Source: JAGXLC01 sp964585385 (lineage in GTDB: Bacteria; Bacteroidota; Bacteroidia; Bacteroidales; UBA12077). Taken from it: a stretch of DNA of 64,000 bases. Of this stretch, positions 8,722 through 18,100 are shown one piece after another. Under the pieces are notes generated by a model, which saw nothing but the letters and a program-made list of their open reading frames with translations, ran no database searches and had not been told where the DNA came from. Each line of letters starts with the position of its first letter. The stretch's first letter is position 1. Position numbers and translations under genes: made by a program. The stretch spans positions 13,453 through 77,452 of the forward strand of contig CAZPDP010000013.1 in NCBI GenBank assembly GCA_964585385.1. The letters run 5' to 3'.

Positions 8722-8760
8722 AACATTTCGTCAGTAAAATAAAATTTGCGAATACTTAAA

Positions 8761-9120
8761 ATGAAATTTATGAATGCACATAGAATGGATAAAAAAGATT
8801 CTTTTACAATAGCTACAAATAGCAGAAGAAAAAATATCATAAAAAATGATGTGGTTTCATGCAAAGGCTACTCTTTTGGAACCAGGATTTCTGTTTTCAA
8901 AAACAAACATTACTTGATGAATGAAAACCTTAATGAACTGCAAAATATATTAGATACCGGGTACTTCTGCATGATGAACAGCTATACGATTATTAACATT
9001 CTTTACATAGATGCAATATTCAATAGTAAAGTGGTTTTAAAAAATGGAGAGGAGTATGATATTTCATATCGCGAAAAAGAGAAATTAATAGAGGGTATCA
9101 AAGAGGTTTACGCAATTTGA
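8761..9120 (+). CDS. Stand-alone LytTR-type DNA-binding protein
   Basis: The 120-residue protein fits a LytTR domain without a receiver domain. After a short N-terminus, DSFTIATNSRRKNIIKNDVVSCKG matches the first strands. ELQNILDTGYFCMMNSYTIINILYIDAIF corresponds to the L..L...-F.r.h.syiVNl..I segment. VVLKNGEEYDISYREKEKL corresponds to the v.l.nG....vsr.yr..l end. I chose the ATG at 8761; an in-frame TTG at 8746 would add five residues. It follows the pseudokinase by 39 bases and precedes the SpoIIAA-like gene by 12. Likely a transcription regulator of the locus. Identification is by pattern, so moderately sure. Confidence 0.65.
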   Translation: MKFMNAHRMDKKDSFTIATNSRRKNIIKNDVVSCKGYSFGTRISVFKNKHYLMNENLNELQNILDTGYFCMMNSYTIINILYIDAIFNSKVVLKNGEEYDISYREKEKLIEGIKEVYAI

Positions 9121-9132
9121 TGGAATTTAAAA

Positions 9133-9537
9133 ATGATTTCTAAAAACATGAATGGAACTATGAGAAGATATTTTACTTACGAATTCGATAAGAAGACAAA
9201 AATACTTTATAAATATTACTTTGGAGATATAGATATTGAGGATATAAAATCTTCGTGGGAGTATGCCTTTCAAAAAGGATTAATACCTGACCATGTGGAA
9301 GGGTTTATTCTTGATTACAGGGAGGCAAGTATCAAATATAAACTGAATGGGGAAGAAGAAATTTCTGAATTTTATAAATACCATATTGAAATTTTTGGAA
9401 CGAACAAAATTGCAGTAATCATTGAAAAACCTGAAGATATGCTAATACCTGTATTGGTAGAAGCAGGAAGTGATGGATACTTTCTAAGGCCTTTTACTTC
9501 AATGGAAGGGGCAAGGGCTTGGATTTCAGGGCATTGA
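9133..9537 (+). CDS. SpoIIAA/STAS-like small protein
   Basis: The 134-residue soluble protein has the layout of SpoIIAA-like (STAS/SEC14-related) proteins common in Bacteroidota. It has an N-terminal strand pair (MRRYFTYEFDKKTKILYKYYFGDI), a central LDYREA strand-helix turn, and the ending FTSMEGARAWISGH, which matches the family's closing eeAlaWL helix. No catalytic residues are apparent. Met codons at 9148 and 9160 are alternative starts. It lies 12 bases after the LytTR gene and is probably its operon partner. A terminator follows at 9593. Confidence 0.5.
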   Translation: MISKNMNGTMRRYFTYEFDKKTKILYKYYFGDIDIEDIKSSWEYAFQKGLIPDHVEGFILDYREASIKYKLNGEEEISEFYKYHIEIFGTNKIAVIIEKPEDMLIPVLVEAGSDGYFLRPFTSMEGARAWISGH

Positions 9538-9592
9538 TTTTTTAGCACTTTTTCATAACATCTCTATATTTATTTTTTCGGTTTTTTGACAG

Positions 9593-9627
9593 GTTTGTCC
9601 GGTTTTAGTTAACCGGGCAAACTTTTT
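9593..9627 (+). terminator. Rho-independent terminator
   Basis: A 12-bp stem (GTTTGTCCGGTT and AACCGGGCAAAC, one G-T wobble) with a six-base loop is followed by TTTTTATT. It closes the plus-strand operon ending at 9537 and lies between it and the convergent outer membrane protein gene. Confidence 0.8.
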
Positions 9628-9643
9628 ATTCTCCGGATGCTTT

Positions 9644-10993
9644 TTAATATAAAAAATTCATCCCGATGTATAACCCACTGATACCGTCACGCTTGTCTAA
9701 TGTCCTTCCATAATCAATTGCTACAATAAAATTTCTGTTCATGGCAAAACGCAGACCTGCGCCGGCACTTGAATGAAAACTGTCGTACTGCTGGTCAAAG
9801 AAATTAGATTTGTCAAATGCATTGGGTACCTTTTCCCTGTTTAAATCTATATGATCGGTCACTCTGCCCGTATCAAAAAATGTACTGAAGGCAAGATAGA
9901 GATTTTGGTTAAATATTTTTGTGTATAAGAATTTCCAGCGCAATTCAAAATTTCCATAGAGGATATCGTCTCCCATGATCCTGTTTCTCTGTATTCCTCT
10001 GAGCGATTTGGCGCCTCCAAGCCCTTCGACATTTACAGACTGAGTGAATGAAGATAGCAAATAAGTCTGCATATAGAAGGGAGCCTCTCCGAGAATCGTC
10101 CCCTGGTAACCCAGTCTTACAGCCAGGTTTAGATTTTCGGGAATGAGGGTGAAATAATGCCTGTGGATAAGTGACATCTTGAGGTATGAATTTTCTTTGT
10201 TGCCGAAAAATGAGGGCGCTCCCGCAAAGAGAACCTCGCTCCACATTCCTTTCATAGGGTTGGCTTTTTGATCTCTTGTATCATAAATCAGACCGGTTTT
10301 GATATAATTCACTACACCGCCATCTTCATCTTCTTCAGGAATAAAACTCCAGTCTGTATATAAGTCGTATAAAGTTAATGTGTCTTTCAGCTTGTTTTCT
10401 TCGTCCAGTCCTTCATTAAAGTTGGTAAAGTCAAAAGGAGCCAGTTTATGGTTAAAATGCTCCAGTCCGACCAACCATTTAAACGGGGTATTTTTTATTT
10501 CATCCTGGACATTGATTAGAAAGTGAAAAAGCTTTCTTTCATACCTGTAAAACATCCGGCTGATATAATCCCCGCTTTCTTCATCTGCAAAATCTCTGTG
10601 GAAAGTAGAGCCATACCCGTTGAAACCGTAAAAATCATTGGAATTTTCAGTGAAATAGCTTAAATCAATAGTTACATGCACCGGGATTTTTTTGGTAAAT
10701 CTCTCTGTGTCAAACAGAAGCTGATTGATTCCACTCCCCTTGGTTGTTCTGGATACCTCAAGGTAAATGGACTGCAAATATTCAGGATAAGTGCTTCCAT
10801 CACCATAATTATAGAAATTAACCAAACCTCCATATTTCAGCCCTCTGTCTGTGTCATAGGCCACCACCGGTAAAGCGCCAAAGGTCCAGCCTGTTTTGAT
10901 CTCTTCTTGTGTAGTGTCTGATTCACTTTGAGCATAGCCCTTAATAGGCATAATGAATAACAGGATTGCTAAGAGTTTGATTGATGTTTTCAT
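9644..10993 (-). CDS. Omp85/BamA-TamA-like outer membrane beta-barrel protein
   Basis: The protein has 449 residues, with a signal peptide MKTSIKLLAILLFIMPIKGYAQ and a predicted beta-barrel throughout. It resembles the Bacteroidota surface-antigen (D15/Omp85-type) barrels without POTRA domains. Features are PVVAYDTDRGLKYGG near the start, GLIYDTRDQKANPMKGMW in the middle, a conserved SLRGIQRNRIMGD segment (the loop 6 RGxx motif of Omp85 barrels) and a C-terminal aromatic GMNFLY. It stands alone, convergent with the preceding operon. Its cargo or partner cannot be told from sequence. Confidence 0.75.
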   Translation of the reverse strand: MKTSIKLLAILLFIMPIKGYAQSESDTTQEEIKTGWTFGALPVVAYDTDRGLKYGGLVNFYNYGDGSTYPEYLQSIYLEVSRTTKGSGINQLLFDTERFTKKIPVHVTIDLSYFTENSNDFYGFNGYGSTFHRDFADEESGDYISRMFYRYERKLFHFLINVQDEIKNTPFKWLVGLEHFNHKLAPFDFTNFNEGLDEENKLKDTLTLYDLYTDWSFIPEEDEDGGVVNYIKTGLIYDTRDQKANPMKGMWSEVLFAGAPSFFGNKENSYLKMSLIHRHYFTLIPENLNLAVRLGYQGTILGEAPFYMQTYLLSSFTQSVNVEGLGGAKSLRGIQRNRIMGDDILYGNFELRWKFLYTKIFNQNLYLAFSTFFDTGRVTDHIDLNREKVPNAFDKSNFFDQQYDSFHSSAGAGLRFAMNRNFIVAIDYGRTLDKRDGISGLYIGMNFLY

Positions 10994-11079
10994 GGGTTTG
11001 CTAATAAAGATTAACTGTCATTTTGAACAGTAAAATAAACATTAAATAACCTGAGTTCGATTTAAAGACGAACGCTCAA

Positions 11080-11248
11080 TATAGCTGGTATTCAGATAGC
11101 CCCCGCCTTTAGGTGGGGGTCGTCTATAATAAAGAGCCAGTGATTTTTGATAATTTTGTAAATTAAATTACAAAATTATCAAAAATCTTTACACTGAGCC
11201 TTTTACAACCCCGGCTTAAAAGCCGGGGCTATCTGAATACCAGCTATA
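11080..11248. repeat. Large nested palindromic element
   Basis: A 169-base element has perfect 24-base terminal inverted repeats (11080-11103 and 11225-11248). Inside these are two GC-rich hairpins: 11101-11118, and 11209-11228 with stem CCCCGGCTT. A central perfect 20-bp inverted pair follows (11142-11161 and 11168-11187, six-base loop). It encodes nothing. It looks like a miniature mobile or REP-type element; a degraded related copy lies near 22355-22430. The rest of the 554-base gap (10994-11547) is AT-rich and shows no gene; it should carry the hutI promoter. Confidence 0.75.
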
Positions 11249-11547
11249 TACAAATTTATCTTATATCGAGTTCACATTAAATATGATAAAAGTATGAATT
11301 TTGTATTTTCGCAGCAAATCCAAAAGTGAAATTAAAAACATAGGTAAAACTCAAAATATGGTTGATAATTTAATTACAATTATATTCAGCTTTGTGTATC
11401 TTAGAGTTTTAGAGTCTTAGTGGCATTTTTTTTCGCTATAAACACAGCCGGACAGGGCACTAATCGATAAACACTAAGGATGTTGAAAAATACAGATCTT
11501 ATTTTTGAATTAAATAACGTTTTATATTATTCTAAACCCCTGGAATC

Positions 11548-12798
11548 ATGAAGTTATTAATAAAGAATATTAAGAATTTAATCAATACAGGTGATAACCT
11601 TACTCATTGGGTGGCCGGTGAAGACATGCAAAAATTAAGTACCATAGAAAATGCCTACCTCCTGATGGAGGATGATAAAATACGCGACTATGGAGAGATG
11701 AAAAGCATGAATATTGATGAGTCTGATGCTGAGGTGGTTGATGCATCCGGTAAGATGGTTTTCCCGTCTTTTTGCGATTCTCATACTCACCTTGTATTTG
11801 CAGGCAGCCGGGAATTAGAGTATAGTGATAAAATCAAAGGGCTTTCTTATGAACAAATTGCCAAAAGGGGAGGAGGTATTCTGAATTCTGCCAAACTTTT
11901 GCATAAAACTTCTGAGGATGAATTATATGAACAGTCCCTCAATCGGATAAATGAAATCATAGCCTTTGGGACAGGGGCTGTGGAGATAAAAAGCGGTTAC
12001 GGTCTTACCGTTGAAGATGAAATGAAAATGTTACGGGTTATCAGAAGGTTAAAAGATAATACACCGGTTACAATTAAATCAACTTTCCTTGGGGCCCATT
12101 CCATTCCTGCCGAATACAAAAGCAATCCGGATAAATACGTAGACATTGTGGTCGATGAAATGCTCCCGGAAGTAGGGAAGAACAAGCTCGCTGATTTTGT
12201 GGATGTATTTTGCGACCGTGGTTTCTTTAGTGTGAAGCAAACCGAAAGAATCGTAACGGCAGCTTCTGATTATGATCTTATTCCCAAGTTGCATGCAAAT
12301 GAACTGGATTTTTCAGGTGGCATACAAACAGGCGTCAAACATAAGGCGCTTTCTGTCGATCATCTTGAATATACCGGGGAAAAAGAAATTCAGGCTCTTC
12401 TCGATTCCAAAACCATGCCGACTCTGCTTCCCGGAGCTTCATTATTCCTTGGTCTCATAAATCCTCCGGCAAGAGAAATGATTGAGTCCGGTTTGCCTGT
12501 TGCCCTGGCATCTGATTACAATCCGGGTTCCTCACCCTCCGGAAACATGAAATTAATTATGTCATTGGGAACAATTAAACTAAAAATGTTACCCGAAGAG
12601 GTGATACACGGAACTACAATTAACGGAGCTTATGCAATGGGGCTTAATCAGACGCATGGAAGTATAACCCGTGGCAAAAAAGCCAATGTATTTATTACAA
12701 AGGAAATCCCGACCTATGCTTTTATGCCTTATGCTTATGGAAGTTACCTGATTGATAAGGTAATTCTGAATGGGAAAATACAAAACTATACCATATAA
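11548..12798 (+). CDS. hutI: Imidazolonepropionase
   Basis: HutI hydrolyses imidazolonepropionate to N-formimino-L-glutamate, the third step of histidine degradation. The 416-residue amidohydrolase shows the metal-binding HTHLVFAGSRE motif (His80 and His82), the FDEVGAHSIP-type segment as LGAHSIPAEY, KLHANELDFSGG, a metal His in ALSVDHLEYT, and SDYNPGSSPSGNM near the end, all typical of HutI. It is followed 46 bases later by ftcD-fchA, which uses its product. HutH and HutU are not in the window. Probably an operon of two. Confidence 0.95.
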   Translation: MKLLIKNIKNLINTGDNLTHWVAGEDMQKLSTIENAYLLMEDDKIRDYGEMKSMNIDESDAEVVDASGKMVFPSFCDSHTHLVFAGSRELEYSDKIKGLSYEQIAKRGGGILNSAKLLHKTSEDELYEQSLNRINEIIAFGTGAVEIKSGYGLTVEDEMKMLRVIRRLKDNTPVTIKSTFLGAHSIPAEYKSNPDKYVDIVVDEMLPEVGKNKLADFVDVFCDRGFFSVKQTERIVTAASDYDLIPKLHANELDFSGGIQTGVKHKALSVDHLEYTGEKEIQALLDSKTMPTLLPGASLFLGLINPPAREMIESGLPVALASDYNPGSSPSGNMKLIMSLGTIKLKMLPEEVIHGTTINGAYAMGLNQTHGSITRGKKANVFITKEIPTYAFMPYAYGSYLIDKVILNGKIQNYTI

Positions 12799-12844
12799 TA
12801 TATAGGCAAATTTTTTTTCACTATAAAACTTAAAACAGATAATT

Positions 12845-14533
12845 ATGAATGACAATAGACTTTTAGAATGCGTGCCCAATTTTAGCGAAGGGAACGACAT
12901 GGAAGTTATTAACCAGATAACCAATGAAATTGAAGCTGTTGAAGGCGTAAGTCTTTTGGATGTGGATCCTGGTAAAGCAACCAATCGCACGGTAGTTACA
13001 TTTGTTGGTGCTCCGGATGCTGTTCTGGATGCCGCTTTTAATGCCGTAAAAAAGGCTTCGGAATTGATTGATATGAGCAAGCATAAAGGAGCTCATCCAC
13101 GTTTTGGCGCTACCGATGTCTGTCCACTCGTCCCCGTTGACGGCATTACCATGGAAGAAACAGTGGAATATGCCCGGAAACTGGCCAAAAGAATTGGGGA
13201 AGAGCTTGAAATACCCATCTATTGTTATGAATACGCCGCTTTTGAAGAAAAGCGTCAAAACCTGGCCCACTGCCGTTCAGGTGAATATGAAGGATTGGCT
13301 GATAAACTGAAAGATCCGCAGTGGAAACCCGATTTCGGACCTGCTGAATTTAACGCCAAAGCAGGAGCAACTGCTGTAGGTGCACGGGATTTTCTTGTGG
13401 CTTATAACATCAACCTGAATACAACCTCTGTAAGAAGGGCCAATTCAGTGGCCTTCGATATCCGGGAGAAGGGACGAGTGAAAAGAGAAGGCGGCAAAGT
13501 AAACGGTAAACCTATACTGGATGAGAACGGCAATAAAGTCTGGGAACCCGGAGCGCTGAAAAAAGTAAAAGGCATAGGATGGTATATTGAAGAATATGGC
13601 ATTGCCCAGGTCTCTGTAAACCTCACAAATATTAGTGTTACTCCTGTTCATATTGCTTTTGATGAAGCATGTAAAAGCGCTCAGAGAAGAGGACTTCGTG
13701 TAACAGGTTCAGAACTCGTTGGTCTTATTCCATTGAAAGGAATGTTGGAAGCAGGAAAATATTTCCTTAAAAAACAAAGAAGATCGGCAGGAGTTTCTGA
13801 AAACGAACTTATCAAAATCGCAGTAAAGTCTCTTGGTCTGGATGATCTGTATGAATTCAAACCCGAAGAGAAGATCATCGAATACAAATTGCGTGATAAG
13901 TCGAAGAAGAAACTGGCTGATATGAGTGTCAGAGACTTTTCAGATGAGACTGCATCAGAATCACCTGCTCCCGGAGGAGGGTCTGTTTCAGCATACATGG
14001 GCTCTCTGGGTGCCGCACTCGGCACTATGGTTGCCAATTTATCCTCACACAAGCGCCAGTGGGATGATCGCTGGGAAGAATTTTCTGTGTGGGCTGAAAA
14101 AGGCATTGCTCTCCAGGATCAACTAACAAAACTGGTGGATGAGGATACCGATGCATTCAACAAAATTATGGATGCCTTTAAGTTGCCCAAACAGACAGAC
14201 GAGGAAAAAGATGCCAGAAACAAAGCCATTCAGGAAGCTACAAAGAATGCTATACTTGTACCATTTAGAATCATGGAAACTGCCTACCAGTCTCTTGAGG
14301 TTATTCAAGTTATGGTAGAAATTGGCAATCCAAACTCTGTCACGGATGCAGGCGTAGGAGCTTTAGCCGTTCGGTCCGCAGTAAAAGGAGCCTTTATGAA
14401 CGTTCGCATCAACGCAAAAGACCTGGATGACAAGAAATTTGTTGAGGAAATCATTAAGAAGGGAGAGAAAATAGAAAAAGAAACCGAAGAGAAAGAGAAG
14501 GATATCATAAAATTGGTAGAAGATAAAATGTAG
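12845..14533 (+). CDS. Bifunctional glutamate formimidoyltransferase/formimido-THF cyclodeaminase
   Basis: The 562-residue fusion transfers the formimino group of formiminoglutamate to tetrahydrofolate and then deaminates it to 5,10-methenyl-THF. Residues 1 to about 330 are the FtcD part (ECVPNFSEGND start, HKGAHPRFGATDVCPLVPV, TSVRRANSVAFDIRE, GSELVGLIPLKGM). Residues about 360-560 are the cyclodeaminase FchA (SESPAPGGGSVSAYMGSLGA, EIGNPNSVTDAGVGAL, AVKGAFMNVRIN). The same fusion is known in animals and some Bacteroidota. The C1 unit produced enters the folate pool that the metF/metV genes at 54764-63944 act on. Confidence 0.95.
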   Translation: MNDNRLLECVPNFSEGNDMEVINQITNEIEAVEGVSLLDVDPGKATNRTVVTFVGAPDAVLDAAFNAVKKASELIDMSKHKGAHPRFGATDVCPLVPVDGITMEETVEYARKLAKRIGEELEIPIYCYEYAAFEEKRQNLAHCRSGEYEGLADKLKDPQWKPDFGPAEFNAKAGATAVGARDFLVAYNINLNTTSVRRANSVAFDIREKGRVKREGGKVNGKPILDENGNKVWEPGALKKVKGIGWYIEEYGIAQVSVNLTNISVTPVHIAFDEACKSAQRRGLRVTGSELVGLIPLKGMLEAGKYFLKKQRRSAGVSENELIKIAVKSLGLDDLYEFKPEEKIIEYKLRDKSKKKLADMSVRDFSDETASESPAPGGGSVSAYMGSLGAALGTMVANLSSHKRQWDDRWEEFSVWAEKGIALQDQLTKLVDEDTDAFNKIMDAFKLPKQTDEEKDARNKAIQEATKNAILVPFRIMETAYQSLEVIQVMVEIGNPNSVTDAGVGALAVRSAVKGAFMNVRINAKDLDDKKFVEEIIKKGEKIEKETEEKEKDIIKLVEDKM

Positions 14534-15165
14534 GAGCATAAATCGCTCAATTTAGGATTATTCAACATAATTCTCATTGATGCGTTTAAAGAAATGATGC
14601 TTTTCTTCTACAAATTAGGCACAATAAGTCCCGGTTGTTATTTATACGGATTCTAAATAATTTTTTCATAACGAATCGCTCATGCGTAATCGTTTGATGC
14701 ACAATAATTTATAGCATGTTGTGAAATCATGAAAATCTCTGACATTTCTCATAAATGTTGCTTGAGCTTATTTTTAAGACAAATATTTTATTTTTCGAAA
14801 AAAATGTCATAGATTAGACCTGATTTTATTGAAGAAATCACTTAACCCTAAAACCTGAATCTATGAGAAAACTATTTCTTTCATTTCCTCTATTACTATT
14901 TAATTTTCAGAGTATTTCCAACAATTTTCGATGAATATTTGACAGATTTGCTTCAGTTTGTTTTCAACATTAAAATGAATTTTTATATTTGAAGTGCTAC
15001 TTCAAGGTTATGTTGAGTAAGACAAAGAGTAAATATCAAGTCAAATTATCATTTACATCAAATGATACAATTATGTATGGGAAATACATTATTTAAGCAA
15101 TTTTTAATTTTTTTTTATATTAGCTGATGAAAAAGCTGTTTTAATTAACCCTAAAATTTATGTCT
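14534..15165 (+). other. Intergenic region upstream of susC
   Basis: The 632-base AT-rich gap holds no intact gene. It contains a relic SusC leader at 14863 (separate entry) and should carry the promoter of the SusCD operon. I could not fix a convincing -33/-7 pair. No terminator hairpin after ftcD-fchA was obvious. Confidence 0.5.
14863..14934 (+). pseudogene. Relic 5' end of a SusC-like gene
   Basis: The 23-codon frame MRKLFLSFPLLLFNFQSISN... ends in TGA at 14932-14934. It matches the start of the intact susC 300 bases downstream in both leader and signal peptide: both begin AACCCTAAAA, eight to ten bases, CTATGAGAAA, and both run through a hydrophobic stretch ending TTTTCAG. It looks like the leftover of a duplicated or replaced susC. 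It supports the ATG at 15166 as the true susC start, because the relic lacks the upstream in-frame ATG. Confidence 0.55.
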
Positions 15166-18100
15166 ATGAGAAAGCTAACCATTTTATTGTCATTTATGCT
15201 GTTTGTTGCTTTTCAGGCAGCAGCACAAATGCAAGTTTCGGGAACGGTTACCAATGCCGAATCCGGTGAACCGATCCCAGGAGTATCTATTGTAGTCAAA
15301 GGACAAACTACGATAGGTACTACTACAGATATGGATGGTAATTATACCCTTTCCGGTATACCATCCGATGCTGAAGCTCTTGTTTACAGTTTCGTGGGAA
15401 TGGAAACTAAAGAAGTTGCCATTAACGGAAGATCAACAATTGACGTTGCTCTCGAACCTGCGGTAACTGAGATGGAAGAGGTTATTGTTTCTGGTGTTGC
15501 ATCCGCCACACCTAAAAGTAAGATGACAGTTTCTGTTGACCAGGTATCTTCTGATGAACTTCAGCAAGCTCCTGCTTCCGACGCTGTTTCTTCACTTCAG
15601 GGTAAAATGGCTGGTGTTACTGTCACTAAAGCTTCAGGCCAGCCTGGTTCCGGCGCAACTGTTCAGTTACGTGGTGCTACTACAATGGTAGGTAGCCAGG
15701 AGCCATTGATTATGGTTGACGGAGCTATCTTCCAGGGTAACCTGGGTGATATTGGTGTGGATAACATCGCCAGTATTGAAGTCGTTAAAGGTGCTTCTGC
15801 TTCTGCTTTGTATGGTTCTAAAGCCGGTAACGGTGTCATTGTTATCCATACAAAAAGAGGTCAGAATCAGGATGTAGGTGAAACAACTGTTGAAATTCGT
15901 AACGAATTTGGTATCAGTACTATTGAAAATTATATAGATCTGGCCACACATCACCCACACGTACTGAAAGATCCCAACAATCCGGGTGATACCTATACGG
16001 ATTATGCAGGTGTAACTTATCCTGACGACTATGAGTATGGTTCAAGTCCTGGTATTGCCGGTACAAGGATTCTTGATCCTGACCACTATGTGGACAATCC
16101 TTTTGCTTTCACCAATGATCTGCAAAAGCAGTTCTTCAAAGAGGGTAACAACTACACAAATTACATAGGTGTTGGCCGAAGAGAAGCAAATGCCAATTTC
16201 CACCTGTCTTTCGAGAACAACAACCAGGGTGGTGTTGTTACGGAAACACAAGGTTATGAGCGTCAGTCATTAAGAGCAAACGTTGACATCAACCTGACAG
16301 ATAATTTCAAGGTTTCCGCTTCCAATATGTTTGCGAAAGCATTCTCCCAGGATCCGGGTGGTGTTAACCTGTACAACGGGGGTGCATTCTTTGACGTACT
16401 CTTTATGTTACCGGATGTTGATCTGATGTGGGAAAACGAAGAGAACGGCGATCCTTATGACTTAGACGCCAGTCACTGGAATGACCAGGAAACAAACCCA
16501 ATTTACCAGGTGGCAAACATTGATGAAAGAACAGACAAAAATATTATTCTCGGTACCTACAGGGCAGAATACAATCCCTGGGACTTCCTGAAACTGGAAG
16601 CCAAGTATGCTTATGACCGAAGAACTTTTAACAACCGTGAAGTTCAGCCTTACGATTTCCTCGTAAAAGGTTCTACCAAAGGTATATTGAACAAATCTCA
16701 GGGTACATTATCCAGAAGTAATTCATTTAACATGAACCAGACGTTGCAGTACACAGCACACTTCAATAAAATGTTTGGAGACTGGACAACAAAAGGTAAA
16801 GTGAGTTACCTGTATGAAGACTATCACAATGAATCTTTCTCAGTTTCTGGTAACCAGTTTGCAGTAAGTGGTACACCAAACTTAGAGGTTCTTGAAGGTG
16901 AAAAACAAACCTATAGCCAGAAAGAGATCGAAAGAGCAGAAAACATTTTCGGTATTGCTCAGATCGACTATAAAGGCAAATACCTGGCTGACCTGATGTA
17001 TCGTTACGACGGTTCCTCACTCTTTGGTGAAGAAGAAAGATGGCAGCCTTATTTCCGTGTATCCGGTGGATGGAGAATCTCCGAAGACTTTGATATCCCT
17101 GGAATCCAGGAATTAAAAATTCGTGGTGCTTACGGTACCTCAGGACAGCGTCCAGGGTATGCTGCCCAGTATGAAACGTACTCAGTATCATCCGGTGGTG
17201 CATACAGCAAGTCTACTTTAGGTAACAACCAGTTGAAACCTTCAGAAACTGCTGAAACCGAGGTTGCCATGAATGTAAGTTTCCTTAACCGTTTTAGTTT
17301 TGAAGCCGTTTACGCAATGTCTGAAACAGACGACGTATTCCTGACAAAAGACCTTGCAGCTTATAAAGGATGGCCACAGCAATGGGTAAACGCCGCTGCT
17401 ATGGAATCCAATTCGTTTGAGGCTACTTTAAGAGCCAATGTAGTTAAGAGTGAAAACTTCTCATGGAGAGCCAATGTAACTTTTGACCGTGTTCGTTCAA
17501 AGATTACAAGACTGGATATACCTCCTAAATTAACCGGACCTGCTTCTCAGGGCTCAGATGCTTTTTACCTGAGAGCTGATGAAACGTTCGGTATTATTTA
17601 CGGAAACCATTTCTTAACCAGTCTTGACCAGCTTCCCGAAGATATGAATGCAGAAGATTATACAATCAATGCAGATGGATATGTTATTGAAAAGGGAACT
17701 GAAGGAACTATTTATGAACAACCTCTGCTTGAAAGAGACGAAGAGGGAAATGCCAAGAAGGTGAAGATTGGTGACACCAATCCCGATTTCCGTTTAGGTT
17801 TTGCTAATACAATTACTTTTAAAGGATTAACTTTCTACGCTTTACTCGACTGGAAACAAGGCGGAGATGTTTATAACAGAACCAGACAATGGTTATACAG
17901 AGACCTTCGTCATGGTGATGTAGATATGGCAGGAAAACCGGGTAATGAGAAGAAGACTTTTGATTATTACCAATCCCTTTATAATGTAAATAACATTTCA
18001 TCATCATTTGTTGAAGATGCATCGTATGTGAAAATCAGAGAACTTTCTCTATATTATGACTTCGGTAAAGAGCTTCTTAACAACATTGCCGGTGGATTTG

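Noticed and set aside
2555..9537. Type III-E CRISPR (Craspase) locus
   Set aside because: No Cas gene or array is present; only the TPR-CHAT and sigma features resemble it.
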